From: Taudactylus pleione
Taxonomy: Eukaryota > Chordata > Amphibia > Anura > Myobatrachidae
Assembly: GCA_031769625.1 (NCBI GenBank)
Contig: JAUIMM010000200.1
Location: 55,698,001-55,762,000 of the forward strand
DNA: 64,000 bases
Direction: 5' to 3'
Positions 32,550 through 43,954 of this stretch are shown here, in pieces. Both the position numbers and the translations under genes were made by a program. Position 1 is the stretch's first letter, and the number at the start of each line of letters is the position of its first letter. The notes beneath the pieces were generated by a model, which saw nothing but the letters and a program-made list of their open reading frames with translations, was not told the origin of the DNA and searched no databases.

Positions 32550-33094
32550 ACAGAAAGAAGGCCAAGCCCTTATCCTTTCCTTGCCACTTGTGTAGTGAAT
32601 GGCATATTGCCAATGTTTGGTTTATCTAAAGGCAAATATCCTTTCAATTATGTTTCTTAATTTCATTAAAACTTGCTTTACCATATCGATGGTGTGACTT
32701 AAGCCCTGGGGCATGGGCCTTCCTAGAGGTCGAGGAAGTTGACGGCCTTGCACTGCTGGCGGTAGCTACAACATGTGGTTCTTGGCCTTGCTCTCCTGTC
32801 ATGTGACAGCCCTCCATATTTTTTCTGCAGTATAGAAGCTATGTCACAATCACCAATAGTGTAGCAAAGGTGCTGTTACAGAATTCACACACGTGCAGTC
32901 GTGCGCACACACAAAAATATTAGAAAAAAAGACAAATGATGATTTTTATTTTTTGTCAGCTCCAGAAGAACTTGGCCCCAGAGGTTTTTTTGGAGCACGA
33001 CTGTAGTTGGGCAGCACAAGGTTGCAACTTGCGTTGCTGGCTGGCTCTTGTGCGCTACTGCGGTTAAGCCTAACACCCACAAGCACACAGAAGA

Positions 33095-33595
33095 AAAAAA
33101 TATGACACTTTAATTGTTTTTTTTTTTTGATTGAGCACGACTGGAGTCGCTGGATCTTGTGCGCTACTGTGGTTCCGCCTAACACCCACGCACAAACATA
33201 AGAAAAAAATATAACTATATAAGACACTTGTATTGTTTTTTTTTTGATTGAGCACGACTGGAGTCACTGGATCTTGAATGCTACTGTAGTTCAGCCTAAC
33301 ACCCACGCACACACAGAAGAAAAAAATATGACTATATAAGACACTTGTATTGGTTTTTTTTTGATTGAGCACGACTGGAGTCACTGGATCTTGTATGCTA
33401 CTGTGGTTAAGCCTAACACACACGCACAAACATAAGAAAAAAATATAACTATATAAGACACTTGTATTGGGTTTTTTTTTGTATTGAGCACGACTGGAGT
33501 CGGGCAGCACTGGCAGGCTCTTGTGCACTACTGCGGTTAAGCCTAACACCCACGAGCACACGCTGAAAAATATAATAAAGACACTTTGATTTTTT
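33095..33595 (-). repeat. Tandem array of hAT-C (about 5 units of 113-118 bp)
   Basis: Each unit contains 'gattgagcacgactggagtc', 'ggttaagcctaacacccacg', 'aagaaaaaaatataactata' and 'taagacacttgtattg'. It occupies the same place, between the 5' end and the gene, as array A in hAT-B, but the unit sequence is different. Confidence 0.9.
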
Positions 33596-34112
33596 TTTTT
33601 TACTTTTTTTTTGGAGTCCAGAACTTGGGCCCAGAGATGAACGCAGCACAAGCCCAGGACACAGCAGACAGCCCTGATGTATCAGCAGCGTTATCAGAAT
33701 GGATCAGCAGACAGCACAGTGGTAGTGACAGCACCGTGACCAGAGACCGGAATGGATCAGGACTCAGGAGACAGTACAGTGACAGTGACAGCTCCGTGAC
33801 CAGAGACCAGAATGGATCAGCACCAGCCCAGGACACAGCAGATAGCACCAGCACCTCTCCCAGCCCTACACTATCCACCCTCCCTGTTCAGTCTCCACAG
33901 CCAGAGTGAAATGGCGTCTGTCGCGTGGTCCCTATATACTACATTGATCATAGAGACAAAAGCTCACGAACCGCGAGATTTCCGTCTCTATGGTTTTGCC
34001 TCGGTTTCGAGAACCGAGTAAGGCGGGAACCTCCGAGCCTGCTTGGATCCGACTTGGATATGCTAAATTCGGATGGGTTCAGTTCTTTGGGAACCTAACC
34101 CGCTCATCTCTA
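33596..34112 (-). other. 5' leader of hAT-C
   Basis: Contains a 63-bp direct duplication ('gacagcaccgtgaccagaga' / 'gacagctccgtgaccagaga' at about 33727 and 33787) and palindromic AT/GC sequence close to the tip. The plus-strand frames here are not supported as genes. Confidence 0.55.
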
Positions 34113-34120
34113 GTTTCAAC

Positions 34121-34318
34121 ACAGCACTAAAATCTACTGTCAACATTGTGACTGTCGACATTCAGAACATGTTGACATTATGAATGTCGACATTCTGACT
34201 GATTACCCTAATCAGAATGCCCCCTCTCCACCAGAGTCCCTTAAATCAGCTCTGTAAATATACAGTGATGGTTATTGTATACATTGATTTGCATTCTCTA
34301 CTTGCTCTACAAAGTAGG
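34121..34318. other. Short spacer between hAT-C and hAT-B copy 4
   Basis: About 200 bp with interleaved 'tgtcgaca' palindromes (34140-34200), nothing else recognised. Confidence 0.5.
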
Positions 34319-34921
34319 ATTATAGATAGGGGTGTGCACTGGCCACTTTTCGTGTTTTGGTTTTGAATCTGGATCTTTCTTCGTGTTTTGAATCTGGATC
34401 AGTTTTGACAAAACCACCCTTCCGTGTTTTGAGTTCTGGGTTTTGTTTGTGTTTTGGATCTGTATTTTTTTGGAAAAAAAGCATAAAAACAGCTAAAATC
34501 ACAGAATTTGGTTTTTTTTTGTTCCTACGCTATTATTAACCTCAATAACTTTAATTTCCACTCATTTCCAGTCTATTCTGAATACCTCACACCTCACAAT
34601 ATTTTTTTTTAGAAAAAAGGTTGCACCGAGGTAGCTGGATGACTATGCTAAGCGACACAAGTGGGCGGCACAAACACGTGGCACATCTAGGAGTGGAACT
34701 ACAGTGGCAGACAGGATAGCAGTTTGAAAACTGAGATGCAAGATGGAATTGTCCTTGGGCCCTCCCACCCACCCTTATGTTGAATAAACAGGACATGCAC
34801 AATTTAATAAACCAATCATTTCAGCGCCAGGGTCTGTCACACGACTGTGGCTGAAATGATTGGTTCATTTGGGCCCCCACAAAACAAGCTAGAAATTAAT
34901 CTGTATATGCACAAACTGGCT

Positions 34922-37900
34922 CTACAGAGGCAATATGTCATCCTCATCATCCTCATCCACCGATTCCTCACCCTCTTCAGTGTTGTCCTCATCCTCACAG
35001 AGTATTAATTCATCCCCGCTGGAATCGACCACCACAGGTCCCTCTGTACTTTCTGGAGGCTGGTCTTCCTGGAAGAATTGATATTTCATTTTGCTGAACA
35101 TCATCTTCTCCACATTTTGTGGAAGCAACCTCCCACGCCTTTCGCTGACAAGATTCCCGGCTGCACTAAAAACTCTTTCGGAGTACACACTGGAAGGGGG
35201 GCAACTCAGGTAAAATAGAGCCAGTTTGTACAGGGGCCTCCAAATTGAATCTTTTTCCTGCCCGTACAGGTACGGACTGTCTGATATGCCTACTTGGAAG
35301 CTGACACCGATGTAATCCTCCACCATTCTGTCAATGGTGACAGTATCATATGCAGTGACAGTAGACATGTCAGAAATTGTTGGCAGGTCCTTCAGTCCGG
35401 ACCAGATGTCCAAACTTGGTCCTGTCTGCCCTGCATCACCGCCAGCTGGTTGCTTAGGATACCTAAGTTGTTACCTGTCAGCCCCAGTTGTGGGAGAAAA
35501 TGAAGTAGGAGCTGTTGACGTGTCACGTTCCGCTTCAGCTGACAGTGTTTTCACAAGCAGGTCTTTGCACCTCTGCAGGCTTGTGTCCGCTGGAAAGAGA
35601 GACACCACGTAGGCTATAAACCTAGGATCGAGCACGGTGGCCAAAATGTAGTGGTCTGATTTCAACAGATTGACCACCCTCGAATCCTGGCAAAGCGAAT
35701 GAAGGGCTTCATCCACAAGTCCCACATACCGAGTGGAATCGCTCTGTCTTAGCTGCTCCTTCACTTTCTCCAGTTGCTTCTGCAAAAGCCTGATGAGGGG
35801 AATGACCTGACTCAAGCTGGCAGTGTCTGAACTGACTTCATGTGTGACAAGTTCGAAGGGCTGGAGAACCTTGCACAACAATGAAATCATTCTCCACTGT
35901 GCATGAGTCAGGTGCATACCCCTTCCTTTGTCTATGTCATAGGTGGGTATACAATCGGGAAGCCGGTTGCTGGAATCCCGGCAGCTGGCTTGCCGACTGC
36001 TTTATCCCGCCGTGGGATTAATGACCAGCGTCTATATTTAGACGTTGCTCATTTTCCCGACACTGGTAGACCGGCGCCCGGCATCCCAATCGAGCGGATG
36101 CTGGGCGCCGGGAGCAGACAGCCGCGGGGGGGAGGGTTAGGTTTAGGGCACATGGGGGGGACTTAGGGTTAGGCACCCCCCGGGAGGGTTAGTGTTAGGC
36201 TAGGGGAAGGGAGGGTTAGGGTTAGGCACCCCCGGGGGGAACTTAGGGTTAGGCACCCCCCGGGGGACTTAGGTTTAGGCAGTGGGGAAGGGGGGGTTAT
36301 GGTTAGGCATTTAGAGGGGGGATTAGGGTTAGGCACAGGGGGAGGTTAGGGTTAGGCACCCCTAAGGAGGGTTAGGGTTAGGGGGTTAGGTTAGATTAGA
36401 CAATACTTACCTTACCACGATCGGGATTTCCAGCGCTATCAGTCTTCCGCTGCCGGGCTCTGCTGTTTTATCGGGCTGCCGCTGCCGGGGTTCGGACTCC
36501 CGCCCATGCGGCAGCCGGAATATCATACCGATTCCCATAGGTGGATGTATAAGCTTGATTGGCCATTTGCTGCTCTTCCATCCTCTGAAGCATATAGAGG
36601 GTTGAGTTTTTTAGGACACTGAGGACACTTTTTCTGACATCTCTGTACATTCTCGGTATCGCCTGCCTAGTGAATTGGAAACTAGACGGGATTTGGTACC
36701 GGGGACACACTATCTCCATCAATTGTCTAAATCCCACTGCACTAATGGCGGATACCAGACGCACGTTTAACACCGACATAGCTGTCAAGGCCTCAGTTTT
36801 CTGCTTTGGAACAGGATGACTGCTGTCATACTTCATCCTCCTCGCTAAGGACTGTTGGAGGGTCAATTGCTTAGTAAAAGAAGTAGTGGTGTTCCTACTT
36901 CCTCTCTGTGATGATGAACGACTCCAAGCAGCAGCAGCAGGAGCAGTAGGCGTAGCAATGCAGGATCCTCCGGAGGAATTCCGGATAGAAGAGTCAGTCA
37001 TGCCAGTGACATGGCCTGCAGGACTACGTCTGATCCTGAGGAGGAAATTGATGAGAAGGGTTTTGACAGTGTGGTTTGCAGGTGCTTGGATACAACAGGA
37101 CAAAGGGATTTAGGTGTCCCTGAACTGCTTTTGGTTTTAGCCACAGTTTCTGAACTTGACAGTAACTTTTTATGAACGCACTGCAGGTGACGTATAAGGG
37201 AGGATTTTCCTAGGTGGTTAACGTCCCTACCCCTACTTATTCCACCCTTGCATACGGTACATATGGCAAGTCAGTTGTTGTCCAGATTTGGATATAAATA
37301 TTTCCAGACCAAAGAGGTAGAATGTTTGGTCTTCTGCCCAGGCATGACCGTGATGGGCTCTTTCATCCCACAGACAACAACTGTCTTCCCTGGTGCCTGA
37401 TTTAAACAAACCACCTCACCATCAGAATCCTCCTCATCAACTTCCTCCTCACCGCCAGCTACACCAGTATCCTCATCCTGTTGTACTTCAACAGTGACAT
37501 CTTCAATTTGAATATCAGCAAGTGGATTGTGGGTGCTCCTTCCAGCACTTGCAGAGGGCATGCAAATGGTGGAAGGAGCCACCTCTTCCCGTCCAGTGTT
37601 GGGAAGGTCACCATCGGCACACTTGGACTCTCCATGGGGATTTGTGATATCTTCTTAGAATTAGAACGCACAGTTCTTTGCTGTGCTTTTGCCAGCTTAA
37701 CTCGTTTCATTTTACTAGCGGGAGGAGGGCTTTCATCGTCATGTGAAGCTGAACCACTAGTCATGAACATAGGGAAGGACCTTAGCCGTTCCTTGCCACT
37801 CTGTGTCGTAAATGGCATATTGGCAAGTTTACGTTTCTCCTCAGACGATTTAAATGTATTTTTTAAGGTTATTTTCCTGAACTTTGTCATTTGGGATTTA

Positions 37901-38056
37901 TGCCCTCTACTATGACATTGGGCATTGGCCTTGGCAGACGATGTTGATGGCATTTTATCATCTATGTCATGACTAGTGGCAGCAGTACAGCACTAGGAGG
38001 AAGTGGTTCTTGATCTTTCCCAATTTATTTTTATCGGACAAATTTTTGTCCTCCAT
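34922..38056 (-). pseudogene. hAT-B transposase (ZBED-like), inactivated
   Basis: Read from 38056 leftwards. The start MEDKNLSDKNK is followed by a 1-bp loss relative to copy 2. The MPSTSSAK...KKISQIP segment spans 37953-37560, then a frameshift, then the acidic QIEDVTVEVQQDED part. The BED finger is at about 37330-37160, with a TGA at 37271-37273 just before its CxxC. The KQLTLQQSLARRMKYDSS region lies at 36900-36800, VCPRYQIPSS near 36700. The gene is then broken by an inserted element (35947-36544). Next come HLTHAQWRMISLLCKVLQ, LATVLDPRF (about 35620), a stop at 35472, LDIWSGLKD, and the dimerisation domain with VYSERVFSAAGNLVSERRGR and LPQNVEKMMF, ending in an acidic tail (EDEDNTEEGEESVDE...) at 34922. 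Catalytic activity is not expected. Confidence 0.88.
35947..36535. mobile_element. Insertion with telomere-like repeats inside the transposase gene
   Basis: It interrupts the transposase reading frame between 9-bp direct repeats 'cataggtgg' at 35938-35946 and 36536-36544. Without the insert and one repeat the reading frame is continuous, which fixes the borders. The ends (gtatacaatcgggaagccgg and, reversed, ggtatgatattccggctgcc) are imperfect inverted repeats. The middle (36120-36400) is G-rich, with 'agggttagggttaggcac' units resembling the vertebrate TTAGGG repeat. A 9-bp duplication would fit a Mutator-like or Merlin-like element; assignment is uncertain. Confidence 0.8.
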
Positions 38057-38250
38057 TTATGTGTTATTGATATACGTGCGGCTAAGGCGCACACAAACAC
38101 AGAAAAATAATTTTTTCTTGTGCACTTTGGGGGTTACACCACCTTTCAACAGACAGGCCCTTGACTTATGATACAGGCGCACGCTTGACGCTGCTATGTT
38201 GATGCACGTGCGGCTACAGCGCACACAAACAGAAAAAAAAAATGTTTTTT
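38057..38250 (-). repeat. Array A-type units in hAT-B copy 4
   Basis: Reversed array A units ('gatgcacgtgcggctac', 'gcgcacacaaacag', 'ggggttacaccacc'), with a further one at 38940-39110 beyond the inserted element. They show that the parent already carried two or three units upstream of the transposase start. Confidence 0.8.
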
Positions 38251-38340
38251 TTGCACTTAGGGGGAGCACCCCTGATGGACAGAGCACCCCCTGGACAACA
38301 CTACAGCACCCCTTTAGGACTACAGCCTTTATGGGATACT

Positions 38341-38936
38341 GGGCCTGATCCAGAGCCGCTCGCAAGCGGCCGCTCGTTCGCTCTGAGCGATGTTCGCACA
38401 ACTGCGCATGCATATGGTTCGCAATGCGCATGCGCAAACCAGTCATTGTGGTCGGAAATCGTGCGCTCGTAAAACAACGAGGGGCTGCTAATTTGATTGA
38501 CAGAATGTACCGTTTGTGGGTGGTAACGGGAAGGTGCTTGAAAACGGGGGAGCGGAGATCCGAACGCAGGCGTGCCTAATGGTCAAAACGGCGTTTAATG
38601 GGAGTGCATTATTAATAAAGGAGAGTCATCGACCACGTCACTTGGTTGTCTTTTAGCCTGAACTGCTCGCAGTGATAGCGGGAAGTAAATCCTACCACAA
38701 GCACTGCGAGCAGTTCAGATGCCTTTCGATGTTCCCGATTAATCTAATAAATACTGGAGATGATGTGTGATGCGACGGCAAAGGGGCGTCTTTACAAAAT
38801 AGCGAGCGCATTTTTCGGACGTTCGCTCAGACATAGAGACGTCAACACACCGCAAAGAGCAAGCGCTCAATTTAAATATCCAGCCCCTTTTTAAGAACGA
38901 GCGTCCGCAAATAGCGTCCGGGTCTGAATCAGGCCC
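38341..38936. mobile_element. GGGCCTGATTCAGAGC element, copy 2
   Basis: Highly similar to 14216-14802, in the same orientation. Ends are gggcctgatccagagcc and (reversed) gggcctgattcagacc. The 3-bp flanks 'act' at 38338-38340 and 38937-38939 are identical, supporting a Harbinger-like origin. It inserted into the leader of hAT-B copy 4, so it is younger than that copy. Non-coding. Confidence 0.88.
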
Positions 38937-39534
38937 ACTGCTCACAAGTCACAAACACAGAAAAAAAAAATATTTTTTTCCGGCACTATGGGGGTTACAC
39001 CACCCTTCAACAGATGAGCCAGCCGACCCTCGACTTATGACACAGGCACATGGTTGGCGCAGCTATGTTGATGCACGTGCGGCTACAGCGCACACAAATA
39101 GAAAAAAAATTATTGTTTTGTTTGCACTTGGGGGGAGCACCCCTGATGGACAGAGCACCCCCTGGACAACACCACAGCACCCCTTTAGGACTACAGCCTT
39201 TATGGGACACTGCACAACACAGCCCAGACAGCCCCTATGGACTTTGGAGTTTGGACATGGCCCCTATGGACAACAGCAGCACCAGCACTGCAAACTCCTA
39301 CCCTCTCTCTTCACTGTCCACAGCCAGAGTGAAAAATGCCGTCGACGCGGGGACCTTTTATAGAATCCAAAACCCGCAAGAATGATAACGTTTTGCCTCG
39401 ATTTCAGATCTGAGCCAGGCGGGAAAACTGGAACCTGAATCGGATCCGGCTCGGATCGGGGGGTGTCGGGGGAGTTCGGATCTCAGAAATCCGAACCCGC
39501 TCATCCCTAATTATAGACGTTATTGATGCTAAGG

Positions 39535-39874
39535 CAGTGGTTCCCAAACTTTTTAGAATCATGGCACCCTATAGTATCAGCATTTTTTCCACGGCACCCC
39601 TGGGCCAAAAGTTTTTTATTGATAAATTCAACAAAAATGATATAAAGTAAATTGTGCTTATATGTCACCCTTAGGTTCAGTTATGTGGCGGTTGACAGGG
39701 CTGCACTTCTTTTGTACACATATTAATTGATTGGCAGCAGCCATTAGCACTGGTTTTGCCCATCACACTGACTAAAATTTCATTTTATTCGGTACTAGAC
39801 CACCAATTTGAGACACCCCTGCAAGTGCCCTGAGGCACCACAGGGTGCCACAGCACCCAGTTTGGGAACCACTG
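39535..39874. mobile_element. 340-bp hAT MITE (CAGTGGTTCCCAAAC ends)
   Basis: The left cagtggttcccaaact and right gtttgggaaccactg are near-perfect inverted repeats of a kind common in vertebrate hAT (Charlie-like) elements. Flanks 'tgctaagg' (39527-39534) and 'tgctaagt' (39875-39882) match at 7 of 8 bases. Non-coding. Confidence 0.88.
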
Positions 39875-40250
39875 TGCTAAGTAGTAATATATTACATATA
39901 GGAGTATTATTCCAATATTTGATTTATATTTCATTGCAACCATTTTGGGAGTGATGACCTCTAAAGCAGCAGCTTTGCAACTAAGCTTTACTAAGGTTCT
40001 TTCTGGGTTTATTGTATCTTGACTTGGCTAGGATTTTCACTTCCACTAATAAAAAAATAATAATAATAAATTTTTTTATATTTATTTAAAATATATTATC
40101 CACTGAAAAAAATGCATTATTTAAAAAATGTTTGCATTTTTTAAATTGACTTTCTCGTTATCGTCATCCTGGTAAATGATTGATGTGTGTGTGACCTTGT
40201 GTGTATTAGATCCTATGTATTTCTCTGTGTGTAAATGTGTGAGACACTGT

Positions 40251-40425
40251 GGGGTATAGTTACTAAAGTGCGGGTTTTTAGAAGTGGAGACGTTGCCCAT
40301 AGAAACCAATCAGATTCTACTTAACATTTATGTAGCACCTTCTAGAACATAATATTTAGAATCTGTTTGGTTACTATGGGCAACATCTCCACTTCTAAAA
40401 ACCCGCACTTTAGTAAATATACCCC
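40251..40425. mobile_element. Foldback MITE, copy 2
   Basis: Relative of 15171-15338: gggg...ttactaaagtgcgggttttt pairs with its complement at the far end (aaaaacccgcactttagtaa). The flanks 'tgt' at 40248-40250 and 40426-40428 are identical, suggesting a 3-bp target. Confidence 0.88.
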
Positions 40426-41381
40426 TGTGTGTCTGTGTGCCCCTGCATGTCTCTTTGTGTATATAATACTTGTCTACCCTCCTGGGTCCTGTGGGAGGCT
40501 CCTAATTTTTCGGGTAACCCCCCACACCTCCGGAAGTGTAGGCACTTCTCCCACATTCCGCCCCCTTCCTAGTGAAGGGGGCAGAATGGGAAGAAAATTC
40601 CCAGGGATAGGTGGGTCTGTACGTAAGGGGCGAGGACTTATGACTCAATTCTATGAGAATCGCGTAATTTGGCCCCATCCCCTAATTAAATATGTGCCGT
40701 TTTTGGTGAATTCCCGTGAGGGGCATGGCTTAAAGGTGCAACCCATCCGGCCCCACCCCCAGCACTGCTCACCTGCTTTTACTCCCTGGGCTTCTCCCTG
40801 GAGGAGAAGCCCAAAGACGTCCGTGTGCAGTGAATGCCCTTATCTGAGCAGGTGCACTGCACCACCCAACCCAGAGACATCAGGAGCTGCGCCAGGCCCA
40901 GGGAGGGATGGGTTGTGGCCTAATTGTGGGAGGTGTGGCCACTCCCCGTTAGGCTTAAAAAAAATGTTTTGCTCGCCGGGGAGGGGGACACTTTGAGCCC
41001 CTCAGCCCGGTGCAAAGCCAGGGGGTGCGCAATCAGTGTGATCACTCCCCACTACAAGAATAGGAGACTGCTGCAGCTGCTTGCTCAGCAGCCGCAAGCA
41101 GTCTCCCACTGAAGCCCAGCACACAGCAGCATGTGCTGGTTTGGTGTGAGATATAGGTTATCTTCCTGGTTATCTTCCTTCAGGGGTCTATTTCTGCCAA
41201 TAACGTCATCCTGTAGTTTTTTTTAATTGACTGCCCAACGCATTTGCCATACTTCTGTGTGGGTTAGTGAAATAGAATGGAGGAGTGATGATCACAAGAG
41301 AAATTACAGAGTTCTGAGCAGAAACCCTCTTCTTCAAAACAAAACTGACGAACAATGGAAGGCATTTTACTGCATTATAAA
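40426..41381. other. Intergenic stretch with dispersed-repeat fragments
   Basis: No gene supported. The motif 'gtggcctaattgtgggaggt' (40915-40935) recurs at 63438-63460 ('gtggcctaattgtggaggtg'), so part of this stretch belongs to a dispersed repeat. The ORF at 40367-40996 crosses the MITE border and has no family signature. Confidence 0.45.
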
Positions 41382-41745
41382 TAGGGATGTGCGCCAAACC
41401 ACGTGTTTTGGTTTTGGATCTGTATCTCCTTGTGTGTTGGATCTGGATTTGGTTTTGCCAAAACTGCCCCTTGTGTGTTTTGGTTTTGGATCTGTATTTT
41501 TTTTTAAAATTGATCAAATCTGCTAAAATCACATAATTATTTTTTTTTTGTTCCTACAGTATTATTATACTCAATAACATTAATTCCCACTAATTTCCAG
41601 TCGATTTTGACCACCTCACAGCTCACAATATTGTTTTCATCCGTTTTAGGCCCAAAATTTGCACCAAGCTAGCTGGCTGACTAAGCTAAGCAGCAGTGGG
41701 CGGCACAAACACGTGGCAGTTCAACTTCCAACATGGCACATCAGG
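41382..41745 (-). mobile_element. Solo 3' end of a hAT-B-related element
   Basis: The tip tagggatgtgcgcca is followed by 'gttttggttttggatctgta' repeats and 'gctagctggctgactaagct', 'gtgggcggcacaaacacgtg', parallel to 50674-51020. No opposite end or target duplication was found, so the element is truncated or rearranged. Confidence 0.7.
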
Positions 41746-43154
41746 AAACAAATATTTTTATTATTCAAGAGACCTGAGGGAGTTGGAGTATGTATGTAGT
41801 TAAAGGCAGGGAAATAAAGATTTGATTAGTAGTGAATTTAATAAAAAAAATTTATTCCGTAGCAAATTTATGAGGGAGGAGGGGAGGTATTTATAAGAAA
41901 ATATTTTACTCAAAGTGATAGTTTTCACCCGCAGCTGAGGTATCCATAAGAATTTCATCACACTGCGCTGGCCCCACCTCTGTATTCTCCCCTCTCTTTC
42001 ACCCTAGACATCCCCCACACCACCCGCTGCTAGCAGCAGCCAGGACTGGGAGCTGAGACTTTGGTCCAGCATGCTCGTGACGCCGGTGTCCGATCCAGCT
42101 CCCCCCGTGGCCGCCGCTGTCTGATCCGGCTATCACCTTCCAGCCCCCACGGCCACCAGAGTCTGATCTGGCCGGATCCCCCTATCCCCGCCGGTGTGCG
42201 ATCCGGCTCCCCCCCCCATCCACTGCTAGCAGCAGTCGGGACTGGGAGCTGAGACTGTGATCCAGCACGCTCCTGTCGCTGATGTCTGATCCGGGATACC
42301 TCATGTGTTACATGCTTAATGAATAGCCCTGACCGATAATTTTTATAAAAGTAGGGGAAAAATTTAATTTTCACCCTCTAGGGACCATGTTTTGTTTCAC
42401 ATAAATGTCAAATGGGATTTTGTTCTGATGAGCTTTCATGTGTTTAATTAGTAAATGTTTAAGTTAATGTAAATCATTTGACCATTCCCTATTATTGGAA
42501 TCATAGGTTGACATTCTTTTCCAATAAGAGGTTATTAAAACCTTCCTTAAGCTTTTCTTATCTATTAAGTAGTTAAATATGTGTACAAAAGGTTGACATC
42601 TTGTATATATTCTCAAACTCAATGAGATATAACAAGTATATGTTAAAATTTCTTACCATCCAACTGTGCAGGTAATAGAACCTGAAACCGCCCACATTGA
42701 GCGGCCCCAGGTATGGTTAAACTTGTAGGGTAAAGGAAAGTCACTACACCAGCGTTAATCAGTATGCAAGTACCAAACTCACTGTCAAACAAAAAGTAAT
42801 CATCATGCCCTTTTATATAGTCACAGTCCCCTCATGCCCCTATATATGCCTCAGAACTCGCTCATGCCTTTAATGTCATGTGGCCAACCCAGAGACCCCT
42901 CCTGCCCTTGCCTACAGTTACGTGCACCATAGGCCTGACTGCCCACTATAGAACTGCTGAGTACAAGAGTGACTCCATATAAACCCCTAAAGTTCAAAGA
43001 ACAAATGCAGAAGGAAAGAGTGGTACCCAGCACTACAATATAGTAAATGGTAATAAAATGGTATGTGTGTTATGAACGTGGTAGCGGTGGATCTTTTAGC
43101 TGTAGAACATAAATGTTTATTGGGTGGTGTGTAAATATATTAATGATTAATAGT
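41746..43154. other. Intergenic stretch, nothing recognised
   Basis: Mostly unremarkable. A direct repeat 'gggactgggagctgagact' type segment occurs at about 42044-42062 and 42238-42256, bracketing 'ccggtgtccgatccggctcc'-like repeats. No gene. Confidence 0.45.
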
Positions 43155-43430
43155 TAGAGATGAGCGGGTCCGGTTCCCTGAGAACCGGACCCACCCGAAT
43201 TTCGGGGATCCAGGGCGATCCGAGCTCAACCTTCCTGACCCGAATCCCTGACCCGAGCCAAAACCTCGCGACCCCTCTGTCGAGTCACGAGGTTTAGTTT
43301 TACAATGGGCTTAACGCTGATTGGCTGAGAGAGCCGTCTGTCATGGCTCTCAGCCAATCAGCGTTAAGCCCATTGAAAACACTGCAAAATAGGGAAAAGA
43401 AGATGTCCCGCCACCTGACACCGCCGGCAT
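43155..43430 (+). mobile_element. Solo 5' end of a TAGAGATG hAT element
   Basis: The tip tagagatgagcgggtcc is followed by a subterminal hairpin (gggtccggttc / gaaccggaccc, about 43167-43192) as in hAT-B and hAT-C. A strong inverted repeat lies at 43303-43335 with 43345-43375 (29 bp perfect plus a 2-nt bulge). The 3' end is not found; minisatellites follow. Confidence 0.65.
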
Positions 43431-43559
43431 CCCCGCTGCTGACACCTCCTGCTGCCCCACTGGCAGCATCCCCCGCTGCCAACACCACCGCTGCTGACAC
43501 TCCTGCACTGCTGCCCAACGTACTGAGGACACCGTCAGCGACCCCCACACTGCCGACAC

Positions 43560-43800
43560 TCCCACAGTGAGGACACTACCAGCACCCCTGCACTGCTGAC
43601 ACAGTCAGCAAACCTGCACTGAGGACACCCCCGCACTGCCGACACAGCCAGCAAACCTGCACTAAAGACACCGCTGGCACCCCCGCACTGCCGACACAGT
43701 CAGCAAACCTGCACTAAGACACCGCTGGCACCCCCGCACTGCCGACACATCCAGCAAACCTGCACTAAGACACCGCTGGCACCCCCGCACTGCCAACACC
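43560..43800 (+). repeat. About 51-bp minisatellite (4-5 units)
   Basis: Units 'gacaccgctggcacccccg', 'cactgccgacacagtcagca', 'aacctgcacta'. Immediately right of the hAT 5' end and possibly part of the element. Confidence 0.88.
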
Positions 43801-43954
43801 ATGGGAGAGACGTTGGCTCCCACAGTGCACTATGGGAGAGACGTCATGACGTCTTTCCCATAGTTAGAGCAGCCACACGGACCAGACGCGGGAGCGGGGC
43901 TTAAGGTAAGTATTAGGGGTTTCTTTATTTATTAAACAGCTTCACTATAGGGGG

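Larger units (their letters stand above)
30549..34112 (-). mobile_element. hAT-C element (TAGAGATG family) with BED-finger genes
   Basis: The left tip tagagatgttcaccg and right tip (reversed tagagatgagcgggtt) are bounded by identical 8-bp duplications 'gtttcaac' at 30541-30548 and 34113-34120. The end sequences are clearly related to hAT-B (5' type '...gagcgggtt', 3' type '...accgacc...gttttggttttgga'), so this is a sister family read on the minus strand. It contains a tandem array near its 5' end, N-terminal transposase coding pieces with two BED modules, and a 3' region, but no catalytic core and no C-terminal domain. Confidence 0.9.
34327..39509 (-). mobile_element. hAT-B copy 4, near-complete parent-type element
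   Basis: The left tip taggggtgtgcac and right tip gctcatccct+a (one substitution in the inverted repeat) are bounded by identical duplications 'attataga' at 34319-34326 and 39510-39517. It retains most of the transposase gene on the minus strand and only two or three array-type units (38057-38250, 38940-39110). Two later insertions, 35947-36544 and 38341-38939, account for about 1.2 kb, so the original was about 4.0 kb. This is the window's best model for the ancestral autonomous element. Confidence 0.92.

Noticed and set aside
36120..36400. True interstitial telomere track
   Set aside because: TTAGGG-like motifs are interrupted by 'gcacccc' and lie within a delimited inserted element, so this is a G-rich minisatellite rather than a fused telomere.
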